A stretch of 64,000 nucleotides of DNA from CBDESM01 sp965205165 (GCA_965205165.1 OZ242037.1:2232001-2296000), one strand, 5' to 3'. Numbered from the stretch's first letter, positions 35,180 to 43,587 are shown. The notes: generated by a model from the letters alone, not told the origin. Numbers and translations: made by a program.

Positions 35180-35428
35180 ATGGAACAGCTGATCGACTAC
35201 ATCGCCAAGTGGATCGTGGACGAGCCGGACGCGGTGGAGATCGCGACCGAAGGCGCGGACGAGGGGGAACCGCGACCGGGCGACCGCATTCTGGTGCAGC
35301 TTGAGGTGGACCAGGAAGACATGGGGCGGATCATCGGGCGGGACGGGCGGCTGGCCAGCGCGATGCGCACGCTGCTCTCGGTCTCCGGGCACGCGCGCGG
35401 CGTCGACGCGTCGCTCGAAATCCGCTGA
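35180..35428 (+). CDS. khpA: KH-domain RNA-binding protein KhpA (YlqC family)
   Basis: An 82-residue single KH-domain protein. It starts MEQLIDYIAKWIVDEPDAV and has the KH signature with GxxG loop GRDG in MGRIIGRDGRLASAMRTLL. KhpA proteins bind RNA, often with KhpB, and influence cell-division/size control in Gram-positive bacteria. The sequence between residues 22 and 40 (acidic GADEGEPRPGD) is slightly expanded. It sits between rpsP and rimM, as in many Firmicutes and Chloroflexota. Confidence 0.93.
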   Translation: MEQLIDYIAKWIVDEPDAVEIATEGADEGEPRPGDRILVQLEVDQEDMGRIIGRDGRLASAMRTLLSVSGHARGVDASLEIR

Positions 35429-35441
35429 CGCCCGGCCGCGG

Positions 35442-35966
35442 ATGCGCGAGACCCGCAGGCCCCGCGACGGCTTCCGCGCGGTCGGGCTGATCGAGCGGCC
35501 GGTCGGTCTCAAGGGCGAGATCAAGGCGCGGCCGCTGACCGACTATCCGCAGCGCTTCGAGCCCGGCGCGACCGTCTACATCGACGCGCGCCCGCGCGCG
35601 ATCCGCGGATCGCGCTGGCACAGGGATCGGGTCTACCTCCGGATCGACGGGGTCTCCGGGCGCGGGCAGGCGGAGGAGCTGCGGGGGCTGCTGATCGAAA
35701 TCCCGGACGGGGAGATCCCGGAAGAGGGCGCGTGGTACATCGATCAGATCGAGGGGATCGCGGTGGAGACGGAAGACGGGCGGGCGCTGGGCTCGGTCTC
35801 CGAGGTGCTGCAGACGGGCGCGAACGACGTGTACGTCGTCTCGCGGGAAGGGGAGCGGGATCTGCTGATCCCGGCGCTGCGCGACGTGATCGTCGAGATC
35901 GACGCGGATGCGGGGCGGATGGTCGTCGATCTGCCGGACGGCTTGGAGCCGCCGGGGTCGGATTGA
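35442..35966 (+). CDS. rimM: Ribosome maturation factor RimM
   Basis: A 174-residue 30S-maturation factor that binds ribosomal protein S19. N-terminal beta-barrel with VGLIERPVGLKGEIKARPLT near residue 14 and PRC-barrel C-terminal half with EEGAWYIDQIEGI, the Val-rich TGANDVYVV and LIPALRDVIVEID motifs. The ATG at 35442 lies 14 bp after the khpA stop, preferred over an upstream frame that overlaps khpA. trmD, which commonly follows rimM, is absent here; a tRNA gene follows instead. Confidence 0.93.
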   Translation: MRETRRPRDGFRAVGLIERPVGLKGEIKARPLTDYPQRFEPGATVYIDARPRAIRGSRWHRDRVYLRIDGVSGRGQAEELRGLLIEIPDGEIPEEGAWYIDQIEGIAVETEDGRALGSVSEVLQTGANDVYVVSREGERDLLIPALRDVIVEIDADAGRMVVDLPDGLEPPGSD

Positions 35967-36031
35967 ACGGCGGGGCGCGGCCGCTGTAGGCTGGGGATGT
36001 GTCCGGCCGCCTTCGCGGCGCCAGTCGCAGT

Positions 36032-36107
<76 letters not shown>

Positions 36108-36151
36108 CCCCTCCTCTTGCCGGCTGCATGTCGGGGAAGCCCGCGATCTGC

Positions 36152-36157
36152 GATAAT
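36152..36157 (+). promoter_or_regulatory. -10 element GATAAT placed for a leaderless tmk start
   Basis: GATAAT ends 6 nt before the ATG at 36164, with no ribosome site in the gap. No convincing -35 box was seen at 17 bp. Confidence 0.45.
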
Positions 36158-36163
36158 GCCCGC

Positions 36164-36958
36164 ATGACAACTCTGAGCGGCGATGGAATTCCGCATCCGG
36201 GCGAGGTCGACCATTCGGGGCTGCCCGGCAAGCTGATCGTGGTCGAGGGGATCGACGGCTCCGGCAAGAGCACGCAGCTGGACCTGCTGCACAAGTGGCT
36301 GCGGGCCGAGGGCTACGTCACCGTCTTCACGACTTGGAACTCGGCCCCGATCGTGCGCGGGACGACGCGGCGGGGGAAGCGGCGGCGGCTGCTGACGCCG
36401 ATGAGCTTCAGCCTGATCCACGCGGCCGATTTCGCCTCGCGCACCTACGAGCAGATTCTCCCGGCCCTGCAAGCGGGCGTGATCGTGCTGGCCGACCGCT
36501 ACGTTTACACGGCGTTCGCGCGGGACGCGGCGCGCGGGGTGAACCGCGATTGGGTGCGCGATCTGTATTCGTTCGCGGTGCCGCCGACGCTGGCCTTCTA
36601 TTTCGATGTGCCGCTGGAGGAGTCGATCTCGCGGATTTCGTCGGCGCGGGAGGCGATCCAGTACTACGAGGCGGGGCTGGACTTGGGGCTGAGCGAGGAC
36701 ATCCTCGAATCGTTCCGGATTTTCCAGGGCCGGATCGTGGCCGAGTACGAGGCGCTCTGCAACGAGTTCGACATCCGGCGGATCGACGCGACGGCGACGC
36801 TGGTCTCGCAGCAGGCGCAGCTGCGGGAGATCGTCGCGCCGCACTTAGACGGGCTGCCGCGCCGGCAGCCGCACGAGATTCCGGAGCTGCTCAAGGCGAC
36901 GGGCCTGCAGGGCGTGTACCTGCCGGATGCGGGCGTGCTGCGGGGGACGAGATCGTGA
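36164..36958 (+). CDS. tmk: Thymidylate kinase (dTMP kinase)
   Basis: A 264-residue P-loop nucleotide kinase that phosphorylates dTMP to dTDP. It has a 20-residue acidic leader before the Walker A loop G29-I-D-G-S-G-K35-S-T, the DRY-type motif in LADRYVYTAF, and the lid region (YEAGLDLGLSED). The leader and the C-terminal extension of about 40 residues make it longer than the usual 205-215 residues. The ATG at 36164 is preceded by GATAAT at 6 nt, with no ribosome site, suggesting a leaderless transcript. It is followed 22 bp later by a related kinase with an altered P-loop. Confidence 0.88.
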   Translation: MTTLSGDGIPHPGEVDHSGLPGKLIVVEGIDGSGKSTQLDLLHKWLRAEGYVTVFTTWNSAPIVRGTTRRGKRRRLLTPMSFSLIHAADFASRTYEQILPALQAGVIVLADRYVYTAFARDAARGVNRDWVRDLYSFAVPPTLAFYFDVPLEESISRISSAREAIQYYEAGLDLGLSEDILESFRIFQGRIVAEYEALCNEFDIRRIDATATLVSQQAQLREIVAPHLDGLPRRQPHEIPELLKATGLQGVYLPDAGVLRGTRS

Positions 36959-36980
36959 GGGTTGCAGGGAGGCGGGCGAG

Positions 36981-37676
36981 ATGACCGATCTGCGGTTCTA
37001 CGGAGACCCGCCGCCGGGCGTGGGATCGGCCGACCTGCCCGGGCGGATGATCGTGGTCGAGGGCACGGACGGCGTGGGGCGCTCGACCGCGATCTCGCTG
37101 CTGAAGGAGTGGCTGGAGGCGGAGGGCTTCGGGGTGATCGACAGCGGGCTGCGGCGCTCGCCGCTGGTCGGGCCGGGGATCGAGCGGGCCAAGCGCGGGC
37201 ACACGCTGGACCCGATCACGCTGAACCTGTTCTACGCGACGGATTTCTGGGACCGCTTCGAGCGGATCGTGCTGCCGGCGCTGCGGGCCGGGATGGTGGC
37301 GCTGGTCGACCGCTACATCTTCTCGCTGATCGCGCGGGCGACGGTGCGGGGCGCGCCGCGCGGCTGGCTGGAGGACGTCTACTCCTTCGCGCTGGTGCCG
37401 GACCAGGTGGTCTACTTGGACATCGACGTCGATCAGCTGGTGCTGCGGGTGCTGGAGCGGGGGTTCGACTACTGGGAATCGGGCGGGGACTACCTGCAGG
37501 GGGCGTCGATCCACGACGCGTTCGTGCAGCATCAGGGCAAGATGATCGCGGAGTTCCGCGAGATGGCGGATCGCTACGACTTCGACGTAGTGGACGCCCG
37601 CGGCTCCGTCGAGGAGGTCTTCGACCAAGTGCGTGCCAAGGTCGCCCCCGTCGTCGAGGGCATGCGCGCGGGCTGA
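36981..37676 (+). CDS. Thymidylate-kinase-like protein with Arg in place of the P-loop Lys
   Basis: A 231-residue paralog of the preceding kinase: RMIVVEGTDGVGRST at 22-36 with R34 where the Walker A lysine normally is, VALVDRYIFSLIARA in the place of the DRY motif, and YLDIDVDQLVLRVLE. The rest of the fold is well kept. A GGAGG lies 8 nt before the ATG. Loss of the Lys usually impairs ATP binding, but Arg could preserve charge. It may be an active variant, a regulatory subunit of the canonical kinase next to it, or a kinase for another substrate. Stop codon at 37676. Confidence 0.75.
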   Translation: MTDLRFYGDPPPGVGSADLPGRMIVVEGTDGVGRSTAISLLKEWLEAEGFGVIDSGLRRSPLVGPGIERAKRGHTLDPITLNLFYATDFWDRFERIVLPALRAGMVALVDRYIFSLIARATVRGAPRGWLEDVYSFALVPDQVVYLDIDVDQLVLRVLERGFDYWESGGDYLQGASIHDAFVQHQGKMIAEFREMADRYDFDVVDARGSVEEVFDQVRAKVAPVVEGMRAG

Positions 37677-37711
37677 TTGCCCGCAGCGCTACTCTGGCGG
37701 CGGAGGCGCCG

Positions 37712-38257
37712 ATGATCGAGTTCGTGTTCGACGAGCGCCGCGCCGCGCAGGCGGCCGCCAAGCTGCTCGAGCGGCACGGCCGCCCGATGTCCGTCCGCAA
37801 GCTGGTCACGCTGCTGTACTTGGCGGACCGACGCTCGTTCGTGGAAGCCGGCTACCCCATCACCGGCGACCGCTTCGTGAACACCGCCGATGGTCCATCG
37901 CTCGAGCAGATCACGCGGCTGCTCAATGGAGAAGCCGATGAGCAATCGCCCTGGCGTTCGCAGATCGCCAGCGCAGACGGCCGCGCTGCTGCGGACGGGT
38001 GGACGGAGCTGGACGAATTTTCGGAGTACGACGAGCAGATTGCCGAGGCGATCCACGACGAGTTCTGCCGGTTGAGCGACGAGGCGCTGGGAGAGCACGC
38101 GCGCAGCCTGCCGGAGTGGACGCGCCCGACGGGGGCGAGCGAACCCTTCGACCCGCGGACGGTACTGCGGGCCCAAGGGTACGACGACGGCGACATCGAA
38201 GATTGGGAGGAGCGCGCCGAGGCGTTCTTGGCCATCCATTCGACGCTTCGGAGATGA
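37712..38257 (+). CDS. Panacea-domain (SocA/DUF4065-like) antitoxin
   Basis: A 181-residue protein with the Panacea core: RKLVTLLYLADRRSFVEAG near residues 30-50, PITGDRFVNTADGPSLEQI, and an acidic C-terminal half with RAEAFLAIHSTL. Panacea domains act as versatile neutralising partners of many unrelated toxins. GGAGG precedes the ATG by 5 nt. Its stop overlaps the start of the next gene (ATGA), the usual arrangement of a toxin-antitoxin operon with antitoxin first. Confidence 0.7.
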   Translation: MIEFVFDERRAAQAAAKLLERHGRPMSVRKLVTLLYLADRRSFVEAGYPITGDRFVNTADGPSLEQITRLLNGEADEQSPWRSQIASADGRAAADGWTELDEFSEYDEQIAEAIHDEFCRLSDEALGEHARSLPEWTRPTGASEPFDPRTVLRAQGYDDGDIEDWEERAEAFLAIHSTLRR

Positions 38258-38646
38258 TTGAGCCGGGCGAGACGTTCCGCGACCTCGATCGGACGATTGA
38301 TCCTCGGAATCACCTGTGGATTGCTGTCAGCCGGCCGGTCGCGGGAAATGTCGCGCTCGTGAACTTCACTACGCACCGCCCTTGGCTCGACACCCACCGA
38401 CACTGCTTGGTCGTGCAAGCGGACGAGCACCCGTGGCTCAAGCACGAGTCGTGCATCGCTTTCGGATTTGCCCGGATGTGGGAGATAGACGATCTGCTCG
38501 CGCGTCAGCGACTCGGCAGGCTGCGGCGGGACGAGCGCTGCTCCCCGGACCTGCTGCGTCGCGTTCAACTCGCAGCGCTGGATGCCGTTGGGACGCACGC
38601 CAGGGTGAAGGCCGCGATTCGCGCAACGTTGGACGAAGCGGAGTAA
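38254..38646 (+). CDS. PemK/MazF-like toxin partner of the Panacea protein
   Basis: A 130-residue small basic protein. The order of strands is that of PemK/MazF-like SH3-barrel toxins: HLWIAVSRPVAG (strand with W), VALVNFTTHRPWLD, CLVVQADEHPWLKHES, then the C-terminal helix with a basic run. MazF-type toxins are ribonucleases that cleave mRNA. The match is to the overall pattern of strands and polar residues rather than a strict catalytic motif, and the identity of the toxin class is inferred from this pattern and from the coupled antitoxin (ATGA overlap at 38254). Confidence 0.6.
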   Translation: MIEPGETFRDLDRTIDPRNHLWIAVSRPVAGNVALVNFTTHRPWLDTHRHCLVVQADEHPWLKHESCIAFGFARMWEIDDLLARQRLGRLRRDERCSPDLLRRVQLAALDAVGTHARVKAAIRATLDEAE

Positions 38647-38759
38647 CGGCTCGGTGCGCAGGCCGGGGCTTTCGAGGCAGCCGCTGAAATGGCACAGAGA
38701 ATCGGCACGGACTTCGGCCAGTGGCGGTAACGGGCAGCATCGCCCACTGCGGGGCGCTG

Positions 38760-38765
38760 TATGAT
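38760..38765 (+). promoter_or_regulatory. -10 element TATGAT of tRNA-Phe
   Basis: TATGAT lies 9 nt before the first base of the tRNA. No clear -35 hexamer at the right spacing. The 128 bp between the toxin stop and the tRNA contain nothing else noticed. Confidence 0.4.
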
Positions 38766-38774
38766 CAGGCTCGC

Positions 38775-38850
38775 GGCCAGGTAGCTCAGTTGGTAGAGCA
38801 CACGACTGAAAATCGTGGTGTCGGCAGTTCGACTCTGCCCCTGGCCACCA
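38775..38850 (+). tRNA. tRNA-Phe (anticodon GAA)
   Basis: Cloverleaf by eye: acceptor GGCCAGG/CCTGGCC, D-arm GCTC/GAGC, anticodon stem CACGA/TCGTG with loop CTGAAAA (anticodon GAA at 38808-38810), T-arm GGCAG/CTGCC with TTCGACT, discriminator A and encoded CCA. The 3' half (from the end of the anticodon stem to CCA) is repeated three more times downstream. Confidence 0.95.
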
Positions 38851-39098
38851 AATCCGGCTTGATCCGCGCCCACGACTGGCGACAATGGTTGGAGGCGTGG
38901 TGTCGGCAGCTCGGCTCTGCCCCTGGCCACCAAGTTCTGTCTTGGCTCGCGCCCACGCCTGACGACGCTGGCCAGAGGCGTGGCGTCGGCAGTTCGACTC
39001 TGCCCCTGGCCATCAAAGCCGTCTTGATTCACGCGCACGCCTGACGATGATGGCCGGAGGCGTGGTGTCGGCAGTTCGGCTCTGCTTCTGGCCACTAG
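38815..39098 (+). repeat. Array of four 82-83-bp repeats derived from the 3' half of tRNA-Phe
   Basis: The segment GTGGTGTCGGCAGTTCGAC and on to the CCA end (38815-38851) recurs with small changes at 38897, 38980 and 39062, and the 45-bp spacers between copies are also related (shared GACG, CGCGCCCACG-like and GGCGTGG ends). The first copy is the tRNA's own 3' half; the others lack the D- and anticodon arms so cannot be tRNAs. Last copy ends near 39098. Confidence 0.85.
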
Positions 39099-39173
39099 AC
39101 GGTTTTCTGTGATGCGAGCACGCGATGACAGCCATTGCCGGTGGCTCATGTCTGCTTTTGGGCGGGGGGTGCT

Positions 39174-42146
39174 TCAGTCGGTGGTCAGGGCGTCGGCTAG
39201 GTATTCGATGACGTGGCGGGGGTGGCGGTTGCTGAAGTGGGAGAGTTGCTGGCGGCAGGAGACGCCGGTGATTGCCAAGGCGGTGTCGGGCGGGGCGGTT
39301 TTGATTGCGGGGAGGAGGCGGAGGTCGGCCATTTGGCGGGAGATGTTGTAGTGCTCGGCTTCGAAGCCGAATGAGCCGGCCATGCCGCAGCAGCCGGAGT
39401 CGATGATGCTCGGGGCGTAGCCGGCGGCTTTCAGCACGTCGATGGTTCGGGCGAATCCGGCCAATGCCTTCTGGTGGCAGTGGATGTGGACGAGCAGGTC
39501 GCGTCGGGCGGGCTCGAAGATGCGGGGGGCATCGTCGCGGGCGAGTTCGGCGGCGAGCCATTCATCGAAGAGCAGGGAATGTTCGGCGACCATTGCGGCG
39601 GGGGCGCTGCGGAGCAGGAGCGGGTACTCGTCGCGCAGGGTGAGGATGCAGGACGGCTCGGCGCCGACGATGGGGACGCCGCGGCGGGCGTAGCCGACGA
39701 GCGCGGCGACGTTGGTTTCGGCGAGGCGGGCGGCGCGGTCGAGCTCGCCCTTGGAGATCGAGGGGCGGCCGCAGCATTCGCGCCGGGCCGCGCTGATTAC
39801 GCGGTAGCCGAGCGCTTCGGCGATGCGGGTCGCGGCGATGCCGACTTCGGGATGGAAGTAGTTGGTGAAGGTGTCGGCGAAGAGGACGATCTCGCCGCGG
39901 GCGGCCTTCGGCGGCTGGCGGCCGGCGCGCCATTGGTCGTAGGTGCGGGGCGCGAACCGCGGCAGCGGGCGGTCGCGGTGGATTCCGAGCCGGTGAAGCA
40001 GCGAGCGGGCGGGGCTCGATGCGGCGAGGCGGTTGGCGACGGGGGCGGCTCGTGCGCCCCAGGCGGCGAGGCGGTCGATGCGGGCGAAGGCGCGGTCCCG
40101 CAGCGGCGCGCCGCGGGCGAGGCGGCGCTGCGAGAGCACCTCGTACTTGAGCTTGGCGACGTCGACGCCGGAGGGGCATTCGGCCTTGCAGGCCTTGCAT
40201 TCGACGCAGAGATCGAGCGCGGCGTGGAGGCGGTCGCCGGCGAGCTCTTCGGCGGGCAGCGCGCCGTTGAGCACTTGGCGGAGCAGGTTGGCGCGGCCGC
40301 GGGTGGAGTGCTCCTCGTCGCGGGTGACTTGGAAGGAGGGGCACATCGCGCCGTCGAACTTGCGGCAAGCGCCCTGACCGTTGCACATTTCGGCGGCGCG
40401 GGCGAGGCCGCCTTCGGCGTCGAAGCCGAGCAGCGGAACCGGGTCGCGGTTCACTGTCGCGGGCGAGAGGCGGAGGTTGTCGCGGAACGGCGGCGTGTCG
40501 ATGATCTTGCCGGGGTTGAGGATGCCCTCGGGATCGAAGACGGACTTGACGTCGCGGAAGGCCTGGACGAGGCGGGGGCCGTACATCTTCTCGAGGAACG
40601 CGCCGCGGACGATGCCGTCGCCGTGCTCGCCGGAGAGGCTGCCGCCGAACTCGACGACGAGGTCGGCGATCTTGCCGGCCAGCCGTTCGGCCGTTTCGAG
40701 GCCGGCCGGGTCCTTGACGTCGACGATGGGGCGGATGTGGAGGCAGCCGGCGGCGGCGTGGCCGTAGTAGCCGGCGCGGAGGCCGAAGTTGCGGACGGCG
40801 ACGTCGAAGCGGGCGACGAATTTGGGCAGCTGATCGGGCGGGACGGCGGCGTCCTCGACGAAGGCGACGGGCTTGGCGTCGCCGTGCATCGACATGAGCA
40901 GGCCGAGTCCGGCCTGGCGCATGCTCCACATGCGGGCCTGCGCGGCCGGGTCGAGCTCGGTCACGGCGGCGTAGCAGGCGCGGGCGCGGAGGAGGTCCTG
41001 CTCGATCCGGGCGAGCTGTTCACGGACGCCCTCTTCGTCCTCGCCGAACGCATCGATCAGGAGCACGGCGCCGGGCTCGCCCTGCACGAAGTCGGCCAGC
41101 GGGGCGTAGCCGGCGGAGGAGCGGCAGCGCTCGATGATGATGTCGTCGACGAGCTCGATCGCGGCGGGATCGCGTTCGCGCGCGATCAGGGTGCCCTCGG
41201 CGGCCTCGACGAGGGTGCGGAAATGGGCGGCGAGCACGCCGCGTCGCTTGGGCAGCTCGGCGAGCCGGACCGTCGCCTCTGTGACGACGGCGAGCGTGCC
41301 CTCGGAGCCGACGACGAGCTGGGAGAGGTTGGCGGCATCGGGGTCGAGCAGCGTTTCGATGTTGTAGCCGGAGACGCGGCGGGGGATGTCGGGGAAGCGC
41401 TCGGCGATTTCGCCGCGGTGCTCGTCGGCGATGGCGCGGAGTTCGGCGAGCAGGCGGCCTTCGGGCCCTCCGGCGTCGAGCAGGCCGCGCAGCTCGGAGC
41501 CTTCGCGGCGGGTGAACTCGAGGCGGGAGCCGTCGGCGAGCACGACCGCGACGGAGTCGACCACGTCGACGGTCTTGCCGTAGAGGCCGGAATGGGTGCC
41601 GCAGGAGTTGTTGCCGATGCCGCCGCCGATGGTGGCGCGGTTGGCGGTGGAGGGATCGATCGGGTAGTGCAGCCCGTACTTGCGGGCGGCCTTGTTGAGT
41701 TCGCTGAGCACGAGGCCGGGCTGGACGCGGGCCGTGCGGGCGTCGGGGTCGATCTCGGCGATGCCGTCCATCCAGCGGGTGAAGTCGAGCACGACGGCGT
41801 GGTTCACGCCCTGGCCGGCGAGGCTGGTGCCGGCGCCGCGGGGGAGGACGGGGACGCCGCGGGCGCGGGCCACGTTGACGGCGGCCGCAACATCGGCGGC
41901 GCTGCGGGGGAAGACGACCGCGACCGGTTCCATCTCGTAGAGGGACGCATCGGTGGCGAAGAGCAGGCGCGAGGGGCGGTCGACCAGGACGTCGGCGGGG
42001 TTCTCGACGGCGTCGCGGAGATCGTCGGCGAGCGCGCGCAGTCCGGCGGGTGCGTCGCGGAGCATGCGGCGGGCGCGCTCGACGCTGGGGTAGCGCGAGG
42101 CGGTCGCGCCTTCGAGGACGGGGCGTGGGGGAGCTTCGGCGGGCAC
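39174..42146 (-). CDS. FAD-binding and Fe-S cluster oxidoreductase (D-lactate/2-hydroxyacid dehydrogenase-like, GlcD+GlpC fusion)
   Basis: A 990-residue fusion. The N-terminal 460 residues are a PCMH-type FAD domain (PRGAGTSLAGQGVN, then DPSTANRATIGGGIGNNSCG) and FAD-linked oxidase C-terminal domain; the middle holds cysteine motifs CNGQGACRKFDGAMCPSF and CVECKACKAECPSG for [4Fe-4S] clusters; the C-terminus has CCG-type motifs (HCHQKAL..., SGCCGMAGSFG). Such proteins oxidise D-lactate, glycolate or related 2-hydroxyacids to quinone or a carrier at the membrane. The start is a GTG (42146) with TACCCT 6 nt upstream and no ribosome site. It follows the thiamin operon by 20 bp; the relation to thiamin is unclear and probably incidental. 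Confidence 0.9.
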   Translation of the reverse strand: MPAEAPPRPVLEGATASRYPSVERARRMLRDAPAGLRALADDLRDAVENPADVLVDRPSRLLFATDASLYEMEPVAVVFPRSAADVAAAVNVARARGVPVLPRGAGTSLAGQGVNHAVVLDFTRWMDGIAEIDPDARTARVQPGLVLSELNKAARKYGLHYPIDPSTANRATIGGGIGNNSCGTHSGLYGKTVDVVDSVAVVLADGSRLEFTRREGSELRGLLDAGGPEGRLLAELRAIADEHRGEIAERFPDIPRRVSGYNIETLLDPDAANLSQLVVGSEGTLAVVTEATVRLAELPKRRGVLAAHFRTLVEAAEGTLIARERDPAAIELVDDIIIERCRSSAGYAPLADFVQGEPGAVLLIDAFGEDEEGVREQLARIEQDLLRARACYAAVTELDPAAQARMWSMRQAGLGLLMSMHGDAKPVAFVEDAAVPPDQLPKFVARFDVAVRNFGLRAGYYGHAAAGCLHIRPIVDVKDPAGLETAERLAGKIADLVVEFGGSLSGEHGDGIVRGAFLEKMYGPRLVQAFRDVKSVFDPEGILNPGKIIDTPPFRDNLRLSPATVNRDPVPLLGFDAEGGLARAAEMCNGQGACRKFDGAMCPSFQVTRDEEHSTRGRANLLRQVLNGALPAEELAGDRLHAALDLCVECKACKAECPSGVDVAKLKYEVLSQRRLARGAPLRDRAFARIDRLAAWGARAAPVANRLAASSPARSLLHRLGIHRDRPLPRFAPRTYDQWRAGRQPPKAARGEIVLFADTFTNYFHPEVGIAATRIAEALGYRVISAARRECCGRPSISKGELDRAARLAETNVAALVGYARRGVPIVGAEPSCILTLRDEYPLLLRSAPAAMVAEHSLLFDEWLAAELARDDAPRIFEPARRDLLVHIHCHQKALAGFARTIDVLKAAGYAPSIIDSGCCGMAGSFGFEAEHYNISRQMADLRLLPAIKTAPPDTALAITGVSCRQQLSHFSNRHPRHVIEYLADALTTD

Positions 42147-42152
42147 GGGGGC

Positions 42153-42158
42153 AGGGTA
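42153..42158 (-). promoter_or_regulatory. -10-like element TACCCT placed for a leaderless start of the oxidoreductase
   Basis: TACCCT on the minus strand ends 6 nt before the GTG at 42146, between the end of the thiamin operon and the oxidoreductase. It matches only the TANNNT core, so it is weaker than the other examples in this window. Confidence 0.3.
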
Positions 42159-42166
42159 ACCGCGGG

Positions 42167-42805
42167 TCAGCGGCGGGCCGGTTCGAGGGCGGCGGCCATC
42201 GCTTCGGCGGCGGCGAGGATCGTGCGGGCCGCGCCGGCGGGGTTGTCGGCGGCGAGGATGCCGGAGCGGACGGCGACGCCGTGGGCTCCGGCGGCGATGG
42301 CGAAGGCGGCGTTGGCGGCGGTGATGCCGCCGATCGCGTAGGCGGGAATCGCGCCGAGCCGGCTGGTCAGGACGCGGACGTGATCGAGGCCGCGGCCCTC
42401 GAGTCCGGGGTGCGAATCGGTATCGAAGACCGTGCCGATCACGGCATAGTCGACGCGCTCCGCGAGGGCGGCATCTGCTTCCGCGGCATCGTGTACGGAG
42501 CGGCCGGTGAGCGGCGCGCCGCTCTCGGCCGCGGCGGCGCGGGCGGGCAGGTGCAGCCCGATGCCGAGCCGGGCGGCGATCGATGGACGCCCGTTGACCG
42601 CGATGCGGACCGCGGGATCGACGCGGGCCGCGATGCGCCCGCAGAGTTCGCGGAGCTCGCCGTCATCCAAATCGGGTTCGCGGACTTGGACGAACAGGCG
42701 GCCGTCCGCGCCCACGGCAGCGGCGTGGACGACGTCTTCGAGCCGCCGCCCGCGGGTCGCGTTGCGGTCGGTGACGAGCATCAGGCGTGGCAGGTCGGGG
42801 GGCAT
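42167..42805 (-). CDS. tenI: TenI-like thiazole tautomerase (ThiE superfamily)
   Basis: A 212-residue TIM-barrel protein of the ThiE/TenI family: the opening LMLVTDRN, FVQVREPDL, SVHDAAEADAAL, GTVFDTDSHPGLEGRGL (close to the TenI G-[HP]-V-F-E-T-D block) and AIGGI near the end. It is distinct from the ThiE higher up in the same operon. TenI aromatises the ThiG product in some bacteria; its active-site His (in the GHVF block of Bacillus, from memory) is Thr125 here, so activity is uncertain. The ATG at 42805 lies 3 bp past the end of thiX. Confidence 0.75.
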   Translation of the reverse strand: MPPDLPRLMLVTDRNATRGRRLEDVVHAAAVGADGRLFVQVREPDLDDGELRELCGRIAARVDPAVRIAVNGRPSIAARLGIGLHLPARAAAAESGAPLTGRSVHDAAEADAALAERVDYAVIGTVFDTDSHPGLEGRGLDHVRVLTSRLGAIPAYAIGGITAANAAFAIAAGAHGVAVRSGILAADNPAGAARTILAAAEAMAAALEPARR

Positions 42806-42807
42806 CG

Positions 42808-43587
42808 TCAGCGCTCCCGGTCGGCGAAGCGCCAAGGGGCGAGCAGGCGTTCGGCGGCGACGACGGCGAGGAAGAGGAGATAGGAGAGCAGCGTGCTCAC
42901 GAAGATCGCCCCGAAGACCAGGTCGAGGCGGAAGGAGAGGCGCGATTGCTCCATGAAGATGCCGAGCCCGTCAATTGATCCGGCCAGCTCGCCGAAGATA
43001 GCGCCGATCACGGCGTAGATCGCGCCGATGCGGAGACCGGTGAAGAGATCAGGCAGGGCGGCGGGGATCTTGAGGTGGCGGTAGAGCTGCCAGCGGGAGG
43101 CGCGGAAGGTGCGCATCAGGTCGAGCGCCTGGCGGTCGACGGCGGCGAGTCCGGCGGTGAAGCCGAGCACGATGGGGACGAAGGTGAAGAGGCTGATCAC
43201 GATGATCTTGGGCAGGATGCCGAAGCCGAACCAGACGATCATCAGCGGCGCGACGACGGGGATGGGGACGGTCTGCGAGGCGACGATGATCGGGTAGACT
43301 GCGCGGCGCACGGGGGCCCAGAGGTCGAGCGCGAGGCCGAGCAGGAGCGCGCCGCTGATCGAGATCGCGAGGCCGACGGCGACTTCGCTCATGGTGACGA
43401 GCGAGTGCTGCCAGATCAGGTCCGCGGCTTGGACGCTCTCGCGGACGATGCGGACGGGGCCGGGCAGCACCTGCGGGCGGATGCCGGAGATCCAGACGTA
43501 GGCCTGCCAGACGACGAGGACGAGCGCGATCAGGGCGAGCGGCGCGGCCGCGCCCAGGGCCCAGCTGCGGCCGCGGCCGGACATCAT
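42808..43587 (-). CDS. thiX: ABC transporter permease, thiamin-precursor (ThiX-like)
   Basis: A 259-residue permease with about six transmembrane helices and the EAA-like loop (TFRASRWQLYRHLKIPAALPD), as in SsuC/ThiX-type binding-protein-dependent permeases. It overlaps thiZ by ATGA (start at 43587, a second ATG at 43584) and thiY and thiZ precede it. ThiXYZ imports formylaminopyrimidine or hydroxymethylpyrimidine precursors in several bacteria, and tenA nearby fits this salvage role. Confidence 0.85.
   Translation of the reverse strand: MMSGRGRSWALGAAAPLALIALVLVVWQAYVWISGIRPQVLPGPVRIVRESVQAADLIWQHSLVTMSEVAVGLAISISGALLLGLALDLWAPVRRAVYPIIVASQTVPIPVVAPLMIVWFGFGILPKIIVISLFTFVPIVLGFTAGLAAVDRQALDLMRTFRASRWQLYRHLKIPAALPDLFTGLRIGAIYAVIGAIFGELAGSIDGLGIFMEQSRLSFRLDLVFGAIFVSTLLSYLLFLAVVAAERLLAPWRFADRER

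Noticed and set aside
38815..39098. CRISPR array
   Set aside because: Regular spacing, but the repeats match the tRNA-Phe 3' half, spacers are similar to each other rather than unique, and no cas genes are near.
38565..39149. Minus-strand open frames with repeated ELPTPRL-type phrases over the tRNA-Phe repeats
   Set aside because: They are translations of tRNA 3' ends read backwards, a known source of spurious proteins.
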